A stretch of DNA of 16,553 bases, from NCBI GenBank assembly GCA_028717505.1, contig JAQUNQ010000012.1, positions 1 to 16,553 on the forward strand. The letters run 5' to 3'. Origin of the DNA: Candidatus Peribacteraceae bacterium. GTDB taxonomy: Bacteria; Patescibacteriota; Gracilibacteria; Peribacterales; Peribacteraceae. Below the pieces are notes generated by a model. That model was not told the DNA's origin, ran no database searches, and saw only the letters and a list, made by a program, of their open reading frames with translations. The translations under genes were made by a program, and so were the position numbers. Positions 12,180 to 16,553 of this stretch are shown here, one piece after another; position 1 is the stretch's first letter, and each line of letters starts with the position of its first letter.

Positions 12180-14527
12180 ACCACCGCTTCCACCTTCTGA
12201 TGCTCCCGCTTCGCCTCCTCTTCCGTGAGCGTACGATCCGGCGCACGGTACGTACAACGGAGCGTCAGATTGTACTGTCCTGTTTGGAGCGGTGGCCCAT
12301 CGTAGAGATCAGTCACCACCACACTCTCGAGGAGCTGCGTGGCCGCCTGCGCTTTCCGGAGCAGCGCCTCCGCGGAGGACTGATGGTCACGGGGAACCGT
12401 GAGGTCGTAGGTGATCGCGGGAAACTGGGACAGCGACTGGAAAACGGACGGGGAGGGGGTGATAGCCAGGAGTGTCGTGAGATCGAGGAGAGCCGCCGAG
12501 ACCCGCCCGGGGAGATCGAATGCACTACGCACGAGCGGATGAATCTCGCAGAGGAGCCCCACCACCTTCCCCCCTATGAAAATGTCGGAGCTGCGCCCGG
12601 GATGACCGAACGGCGGCGCCTTCTCGGATGCGCGGAAGGAAACGGCAAGACCGCTCCCCCGCAATTCCTCCAGGAGGATCTGCCGGAGCTGCAGGAGAGA
12701 TTCCTCTGCAAGCTTCGCCTGCCGCTTCTCCGCAATGAGCATGCCGCACTCCAGCCATTCCCCCTGCTCCCGGGAAGCGACATGCGCGCACTCGAATGTC
12801 CGGAGAAATTCCCCTGCAGAGAGCAGGCTCCGCGATGCGTGCTCGAGGAGGCGCGGAAGAGTGCTGGTCTGGAAGAGACTCAATTCCTCTCCAAGCGGGT
12901 TTTCAACTTCTATGGCGGCGGAGGGATGGAGCTTGCACGCCCGCAGGAGCTCCGGCCCGACGAGGGAGAGCGGCATCACTTCCAGGAATCCTCCGGCCTT
13001 GAGGGAGTCACGCAGGCGATGGACCCGCTGATCGCGCGGTGGCGGCTCGACCGTCATGACCGGCATGGTGGAGGGGATGCGGTTGTAGTCGTAGATCCGC
13101 CCGATCTCCTCGTAGAGATCGTGTGCGCCAGTGACATCCCCGAGCCGCCAGAGCGGTGGCGTCACCCCTTTCCTCTGCACGGTGAACCCCAAATCAGTGA
13201 GGATCTTCTTCGTTGCTTTCTCGGGAATCTTCACACCCAGCACCCGCTCGGCGTCCTTCGCGGAAAATGGAATGGGGCGTGGTGTGCCGTCTTTTCCCCA
13301 CGAGACACACTTCGAGGTGATGCGCGCACCCGGGACGAGCACAAGGAAGAGCTCCAGTGCGCGCCGTAGCCCCTGTTCGGCTGCAACATGCGGCACGCCC
13401 TTCTCGTAGATCGTCGCCGCATCGGTGCGATGCCCCATCGCAATCACCGTGCGCCGCGTATTCACCGCATCCACGACGGCGCTGTGCAGCCAGATGGAAC
13501 GCGTGGAATCCTTCGTGGAACCGCGCAGTCCCCCCATGATTCCGAGAAGATCGAAGATCCCCTTCTCGTCCTCCATGATGAGCGCCCCCTCGCTCAGCTC
13601 ACGATCCACCTCGTCGAGGGTCCGGATCCGCTCCCCCTTCCGCGCGCGGCGCATCCGCACCGACCCGTGGATATCGGCTGCGTCGAAGCTGTGGAGCGGC
13701 ATGCCCGTTTCCATCATCACGTAGTTAGTGATGTCGATGGGAAGATTGATGCTGCGCCATCCTGTCGCCTCGAGGCGCCGCTTCATCCAGTCCGGCGTCG
13801 TCCCGAGACCGTCGATCGCGAGGGTGCACGCGCAGTAGCGCGGCACGAGCGGACGCTCCGTCACCTCAATGGAGAATGGCGGGGGGGTCCGCGGGTACGT
13901 GAGAGACGGAACGGGAGGACGCTTCTTCTTCCAGTGCGCGAGCCCCAAGGCCACGCACTCGCGCGCGAAGCCGATGTGCGAGAAGAGATCCGGGCGCTGG
14001 GTGATCGCATGGTTGTCGACATGGAGGACGGTATCGCCGAGCTTCAGGTAGGAAGCGAGGGGAGAGCCGACACCCGCCTCTCCGTCACCCAGATCAATGA
14101 CAGAGTGGCCCGTGCACTCCGGAAAGAGCGATGCCAGCCCGAGCTCCTCGGCCGCGCAGATCATCCCCTCGCTCTCTTCCCCGCGGATCTTCGTCTTCTC
14201 GAGCGTCATCATCTCTTCGCCGTGCCACCGCACCCGTGCTCCCACGTGGGCGAAGGCGACGCGCATGCCCACCCGGAGATTCGTCCCGCCACAAACCACT
14301 CTCTTCTTCCCACGATCCGTTTGCACATCGCAGAGCGCGAGACGATCGGCATGCGGATGCTTCGAGAGGGTGAGGACCTTCCCCACGCAGCACTCCCGCA
14401 AACCTGCCCCTTGCGTCTCCATCTCCTCCACCTCCGCCGTGCACGCCGTGATGCGGTCGGCGATCTTGGCCGGGTCTTTCTCGGTGAAATCCACAAACTC
14501 GGAGAGCCATTCCAGGGAGATCTTCAT
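12170..14527 (-). CDS. pheT: phenylalanine--tRNA ligase beta subunit
   Basis: A 785-residue PheT, full family length. From the N-terminus: the MKISLEWLSEFVDF opening; the EMAP/OB tRNA-binding domain (about 40-150, CVGKVLTLSKHPHADRLALC); the B3/B4 editing domain (about 205-370, with SINLPIDITNYVMMETGMPL, HSFDAADI and GIMGG); B5 (about 395-470, ending EEIGRIYDYNRIP); the core catalytic-like domain; and the FDX-ACB anticodon-binding domain (last 95 residues, FPAITYDLTVP to the end). It pairs with PheS to charge tRNA-Phe; the active site is on PheS. pheS is usually directly upstream, but here the region upstream holds a divergent gene on the plus strand, so pheS must be elsewhere. ATG 14527 is preferred over an in-frame start at 14602, because TATTCT lies 6 bases before it. 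Confidence 0.97.
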   Translation of the reverse strand: MKISLEWLSEFVDFTEKDPAKIADRITACTAEVEEMETQGAGLRECCVGKVLTLSKHPHADRLALCDVQTDRGKKRVVCGGTNLRVGMRVAFAHVGARVRWHGEEMMTLEKTKIRGEESEGMICAAEELGLASLFPECTGHSVIDLGDGEAGVGSPLASYLKLGDTVLHVDNHAITQRPDLFSHIGFARECVALGLAHWKKKRPPVPSLTYPRTPPPFSIEVTERPLVPRYCACTLAIDGLGTTPDWMKRRLEATGWRSINLPIDITNYVMMETGMPLHSFDAADIHGSVRMRRARKGERIRTLDEVDRELSEGALIMEDEKGIFDLLGIMGGLRGSTKDSTRSIWLHSAVVDAVNTRRTVIAMGHRTDAATIYEKGVPHVAAEQGLRRALELFLVLVPGARITSKCVSWGKDGTPRPIPFSAKDAERVLGVKIPEKATKKILTDLGFTVQRKGVTPPLWRLGDVTGAHDLYEEIGRIYDYNRIPSTMPVMTVEPPPRDQRVHRLRDSLKAGGFLEVMPLSLVGPELLRACKLHPSAAIEVENPLGEELSLFQTSTLPRLLEHASRSLLSAGEFLRTFECAHVASREQGEWLECGMLIAEKRQAKLAEESLLQLRQILLEELRGSGLAVSFRASEKAPPFGHPGRSSDIFIGGKVVGLLCEIHPLVRSAFDLPGRVSAALLDLTTLLAITPSPSVFQSLSQFPAITYDLTVPRDHQSSAEALLRKAQAATQLLESVVVTDLYDGPPLQTGQYNLTLRCTYRAPDRTLTEEEAKREHQKVEAVVRA

Positions 14528-14533
14528 GACGCC

Positions 14534-14539
14534 AGAATA
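14534..14539 (-). promoter_or_regulatory. predicted -10 box of pheT (leaderless)
   Basis: TATTCT on the minus strand (14539-14534), 6 bases before ATG 14527. No good -35 is seen. Confidence 0.45.
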
Positions 14540-14602
14540 CAGGAGCACGGCAAGAAGCGGGAGGAAATTACCTCCCACATCGCGAAAGAGATCGAGGCGC
14601 AA

Positions 14603-14630
14603 TTGTCAATGAGACCAAACATGCTATCCT
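14603..14630 (+). promoter_or_regulatory. predicted promoter of the two-TM gene with extended -10
   Basis: TTGTCA (14603-14608), a 16-base spacer, TATCCT (14625-14630) preceded by TGC, an extended -10. Transcription should start near 14637, leaving a pyrimidine-rich leader of about 28 bases, similar in length to that of rpmH. Confidence 0.6.
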
Positions 14631-14664
14631 CTCCGGAAGAAACCTCTCTCTTCCCCCCTCCTCC

Positions 14665-14889
14665 ATGGCGAAGAATTCCAGCACACAAGGCATCCGCGCA
14701 CTCATCGAGTGGTTCGTATGTCTCCTCCTCTTCCTCGCAAGCGTCGCGGCATTCGCCGGCGTCTACCGCGTGCACTTCGACATGAGCGGGTCCACCTTCG
14801 GGAGCACCAATAGCTCCCTCTCCCTGATGGCCTTCGCGATCGCCGTGAGCCTCTGGGGGAAGCAGATGGCATCTCTGCTCCGGGAATGA
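14665..14889 (+). CDS. small two-TM membrane protein, unknown function
   Basis: A 74-residue protein with two hydrophobic segments, about 11-34 (ALIEWFVCLLLFLASVAAFA) and about 50-67 (SSLSLMAFAIAVSLWGKQM), joined by a short polar loop with Gly, Ser and Thr. No enzymatic motif is visible and I do not recognise the family. The leader (CTCTCTCTTCCCC then CTCCTCC before the ATG) is pyrimidine-rich and has no Shine-Dalgarno. It is divergent from pheT and followed by tRNA-Ser. Confidence in coding rests on the clean hydrophobic pattern, the good promoter and the absence of a better frame. Confidence 0.65.
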   Translation: MAKNSSTQGIRALIEWFVCLLLFLASVAAFAGVYRVHFDMSGSTFGSTNSSLSLMAFAIAVSLWGKQMASLLRE

Positions 14890-14931
14890 GGATTGTTTGA
14901 CGGGAAGTTTCTTCCGCAGCGCACTCGCACT

Positions 14932-14940
14932 TGCTAGAGT
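14932..14940 (+). promoter_or_regulatory. predicted extended -10 promoter of tRNA-Ser
   Basis: TGC followed by TAGAGT (14935-14940), 9 bases before the first base of the tRNA. The -35 (TTCCGC at 14912-14917, 17-base spacer) is poor, so the TGn extension may compensate. The predicted precursor has a 5' leader of only a few bases. Confidence 0.5.
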
Positions 14941-14949
14941 GTTCCGCGT

Positions 14950-15040
14950 GGAGAGGTCGCATAGTGGCCTAGTGCGCTCGCTTGGAAAGCGAGTAGACCT
15001 GAATAGGGTCTCGGGGGTTCGAATCCCCCCCTCTCCGCCA
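14950..15040 (+). tRNA. tRNA-Ser(GGA), CCA encoded
   Basis: A class II tRNA of 91 bases including CCA. The acceptor stem GGAGAGG (14950-14956) pairs with CCTCTCC (15030-15036); the discriminator is G15037; CCA (15038-15040) is genome-encoded. The anticodon stem CTCGC/GCGAG (14977-14981 with 14989-14993) closes a seven-base loop TTGGAAA with anticodon GGA at 14984-14986, reading UCC (and UCU by wobble). A long variable arm (AGACC at 14995-14999 with GGTCT at 15007-15011) is typical of Ser. The T arm is GGGGG TTCGAAT CCCCC (15013-15029). Confidence 0.96.
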
Positions 15041-15112
15041 TCCGGCTCCGTCTGCGGACTTCGCCGCGACTGGCTACGAGACCCCTCACAAATTCCCATT
15101 TGAAAAACCCCC

Positions 15113-15140
15113 CTGACACGGGGAGAATGCCTACTAAATT
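15113..15140 (+). promoter_or_regulatory. predicted promoter of the PsbP-like membrane-anchored protein
   Basis: CTGACA (15113-15118), a 16-base spacer, TAAATT (15135-15140), 11 bases before ATG 15152, giving a leader of about 5 bases that is C/T-rich. Confidence 0.5.
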
Positions 15141-15151
15141 CCCCCTCTTTC

Positions 15152-15799
15152 ATGAATACGAAGACCTCCTTCGGCCTCATCGTCGCACTCCTCGTCATCG
15201 TCGGCCTCTCCGTGGTCGGGTTTCGGCTTCTCGCAGACGGAGAAGACACGTGGATCTGCGATAACAACCAATGGGTGAAGCACGGCAATCCCTCGGCCCC
15301 CATGCCGACGACCGGCTGTGGTGAGCAGAAGCCTGCCGAAACCGCCCCGACACCGACTCCCACTCCCGCAGCACAGGAGCAATCCTTCAAGGCAGATGAT
15401 TTTGAGATCACGGCCCCCGGCTGGCCTGCCCTCGATGCTGCGACATTGGGCGAGACAGGCGAAGTGAAGATCGCCGTAAAGAACGACCAGTGCGGCGTCA
15501 TCGTGACGGCACGGACGCTCCCGCAGGGACAGACACTCGAGACGTACGTCCAGGGCTTGCTCGACGAGCAGCTCCAGAAGCTCCCTGTGAAACTCGTCAG
15601 CAAGGAATTTACGGACAAGACCACGCACATCGAGTCCGAGATCACCCTCATGGGCCAGACCATCAATTCCTCCCAGCGTGGCTACCTCACGAGCAAGGGG
15701 ACGATCTACTCCGTCGTCTTCGCCGGAGAGAAATCCGCCTTGGACGGCCCCTGCCGCGCGGACATCGACAAGGTGCTCGGCAGTGTCGTGGTGAAGTAA
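15152..15799 (+). CDS. membrane-anchored protein with W-x-x-HGNPS motif and PsbP/DUF1795-like domain
   Basis: A 215-residue protein with an N-terminal anchor (about 7-27, FGLIVALLVIVGLSVVGFRL). Next comes a short extracytoplasmic module, DTWICDNNQWVKHGNPSAPM and PTTGCG, with two Cys that may form a disulfide, then a Pro/Thr linker (TAPTPTPTPAAQEQ). The C-terminal domain (about 85-215) looks like the PsbP/DUF1795 fold, with KIAVKNDQCGVIVTARTLPQ, an ETYVQGLLDEQ helix and GYLTSKGTIYSVVFAGE. I recall the WIC...QWVKHGNPS motif as recurring in Patescibacteria envelope proteins; this is memory, not a search result. The function is unknown. Its stop codon is two bases from the convergent polX stop. 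Confidence 0.75.
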   Translation: MNTKTSFGLIVALLVIVGLSVVGFRLLADGEDTWICDNNQWVKHGNPSAPMPTTGCGEQKPAETAPTPTPTPAAQEQSFKADDFEITAPGWPALDAATLGETGEVKIAVKNDQCGVIVTARTLPQGQTLETYVQGLLDEQLQKLPVKLVSKEFTDKTTHIESEITLMGQTINSSQRGYLTSKGTIYSVVFAGEKSALDGPCRADIDKVLGSVVVK

Positions 15800-15801
15800 A
15801 G

Positions 15802-16553
15802 TCAGAGTGTCTCCGTCCGCTTCGTCGGATCAAAGAAAGGAAGATCAAGGGCATCGTAGATGTCCTTCTCTTCCCGTGAGGCGATGATCTTTTCCCCCGC
15901 GAAGAGCCCGTACTCATTGAGTTTCCAGCCGCGCTGGATGGCGTGCTTGCGGAGTGTGATGTTGTGCTCCTTCGAGCCGGTGAAGTAGAGGAGTGCCGCC
16001 CCCCACTGGTCGCGCCGGACGAAGCGAATGTCCACACGGACCCCCGACTGCAGGTCGAAGGAGAGCTTCTTGTCACCGTGCGCCACGACGTCGCGGACGA
16101 TCGGCAGCTCCGCGATGGCATCGCTGACTTTCTGCGCCGACTTCGTCACCACGAGCACGTCGATATCCCCCACAGTCTCCTTCTCGCGCCGGAATGACCC
16201 GGCCGCCTCGCATTTCTCCACGCCGGGGACGGAGCGGATCTTCTTGAGCAGCCGCTCCACGTCATCCACGAGCTCCGCCCGTGGGAACCGCCGCGTCCGC
16301 TCCGTGACCCGCTTGGCATTCTCCAAAATCTTCGCCTGCATGGTTTCCGAAAAACCCGGAAGACCATTGAGCTTTCCTCCTTCGGCCACCTTGATGAGAT
16401 CGGCGACGGACTGGATGCCGAGTTCCATCTGGAGCTGACGCGCGCGCTTGGGACCGAGTCCCTCCACCTCCATGAGCGCAGGCGGGATGCCCCCCTGCGC
16501 AGCAAGCACTTTATCCAATGCGGCGAGATGCCCGGTCTTCAGGTACTCCTGGA
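15802..16553 (-). CDS. polX: DNA polymerase X family protein, PHP-less (N-terminus off the window)
   Basis: The visible 249 residues start in the HhH region (YLKTGHLAALDKVL, VEGLGPKRARQLQMELGI and GLPGFSETMQAKIL) and continue into the nucleotidyltransferase palm: GSFRREKETVGDIDVLVV with the GS motif and two catalytic Asp in GDID, a third Asp in VRVDIRFV, then TGSKEHN and LNEYGLF. This is the bacterial PolX polymerase core, used in gap filling and base-excision repair. Bacterial PolX proteins usually carry a PHP phosphoesterase/exonuclease domain of some 250 residues after this point; here the frame stops at DPTKRTETL, right after the core. The real start lies beyond 16553; a TTG at 16518 could serve but the family sequence continues upstream of it. 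Confidence 0.9.
   Translation of the reverse strand, partial: QEYLKTGHLAALDKVLAAQGGIPPALMEVEGLGPKRARQLQMELGIQSVADLIKVAEGGKLNGLPGFSETMQAKILENAKRVTERTRRFPRAELVDDVERLLKKIRSVPGVEKCEAAGSFRREKETVGDIDVLVVTKSAQKVSDAIAELPIVRDVVAHGDKKLSFDLQSGVRVDIRFVRRDQWGAALLYFTGSKEHNITLRKHAIQRGWKLNEYGLFAGEKIIASREEKDIYDALDLPFFDPTKRTETL

Noticed and set aside
13388..14785. 465-codon plus-strand open frame
   Set aside because: Antisense to pheT, whose full domain order is recognisable on the minus strand.
14524..15666. 380-codon minus-strand open frame
   Set aside because: Crosses tRNA-Ser and two plus-strand genes and contains the tRNA complement translated; not coding.
1..16553. TGA recoded as an amino acid (Gracilibacteria/SR1 style)
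   Set aside because: TGA ends TPR, recO, VanW, GNAT and other genes at the expected family length, and no in-frame TGA interrupts any recognised gene.
1..16553. CRISPR array, IS element, prophage or toxin-antitoxin pair
   Set aside because: No regularly spaced direct repeats, transposase, integrase, phage structural or paired small toxin/antitoxin genes were found. The only tandem repeats lie inside a protein gene or are the short heptamer arrays.

Overview
The window looks like a compact, GC-rich chromosomal segment from a Candidate Phyla Radiation (Patescibacteria) bacterium, most likely of the Peregrinibacteria/Peribacteria type. This placement is inference from gene content. The window carries small housekeeping enzymes, a cysteine-rich surface protein with a C-terminal S-layer-homology (SLH) region, small envelope proteins, and a membrane-anchored protein with a motif I associate with CPR genomes. 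TGA works as an ordinary stop (for example at the end of the TPR gene), so the code is standard and not the TGA=Gly code of Gracilibacteria/SR1. I see no phage, plasmid, IS or CRISPR content. This is a core-genome window with some accessory surface genes.

Layout. 1-3746 (+): the tail of an upstream gene, a TPR protein, an FtsX-like permease and a large secreted cysteine-rich/SLH protein. 3765-4394 (+): recO, convergent with and overlapping a VanW-domain secreted protein (minus), which is preceded on the same strand by an RNase HI carrying an RHH-like N-terminal extension. 6336-6734: a 400-bp gap holding a REPIN-like pair of inverted palindromes. 6735-7795 (minus): a DUF1858/degenerate A-type (HesB-like) fusion, translationally coupled to a GNAT acetyltransferase. 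7900-9222 (+): an S41 C-terminal processing protease, convergent with ndk, which follows an M16 peptidase (minus). 11062-11578 (+): ribosomal protein L34 and a three-TM protein, convergent with a PduO-type cobalamin adenosyltransferase (minus); upstream of that on the minus strand lies pheT. 14665-15799 (+): a two-TM protein, tRNA-Ser(GGA) and an anchored PsbP/DUF1795-like protein, convergent with a PHP-less DNA polymerase X whose N-terminus runs off the right edge.

Expression logic. Nearly every gene with a sigma70-type -10 hexamer has it only 6-9 bases before the start codon (TPR, FtsX, Cys-rich/SLH, RecO, VanW, RNase HI, DUF1858 fusion, S41 protease, M16, three-TM, cobalamin adenosyltransferase, PheT). 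These mRNAs should be leaderless or nearly so, and convincing Shine-Dalgarno sequences are almost absent. The few genes with a leader (L34, the two-TM protein) have a pyrimidine-rich one. Convergent genes meet tail to tail, with overlapping or nearly touching stop codons and no hairpin/T-run terminators. At two places a tandem GTAGGGN heptamer array sits exactly at a stop codon, between two co-directional genes and upstream of the next promoter. It may act as a G-rich insulator or terminator.

Best leads: the pervasive leaderless architecture, the heptamer arrays at stop codons, the REPIN-like element, the DUF1858-HesB and RHH-RNase HI fusions, the shortened L34 N-terminus away from rnpA, and the recently duplicated repeats in the surface protein.
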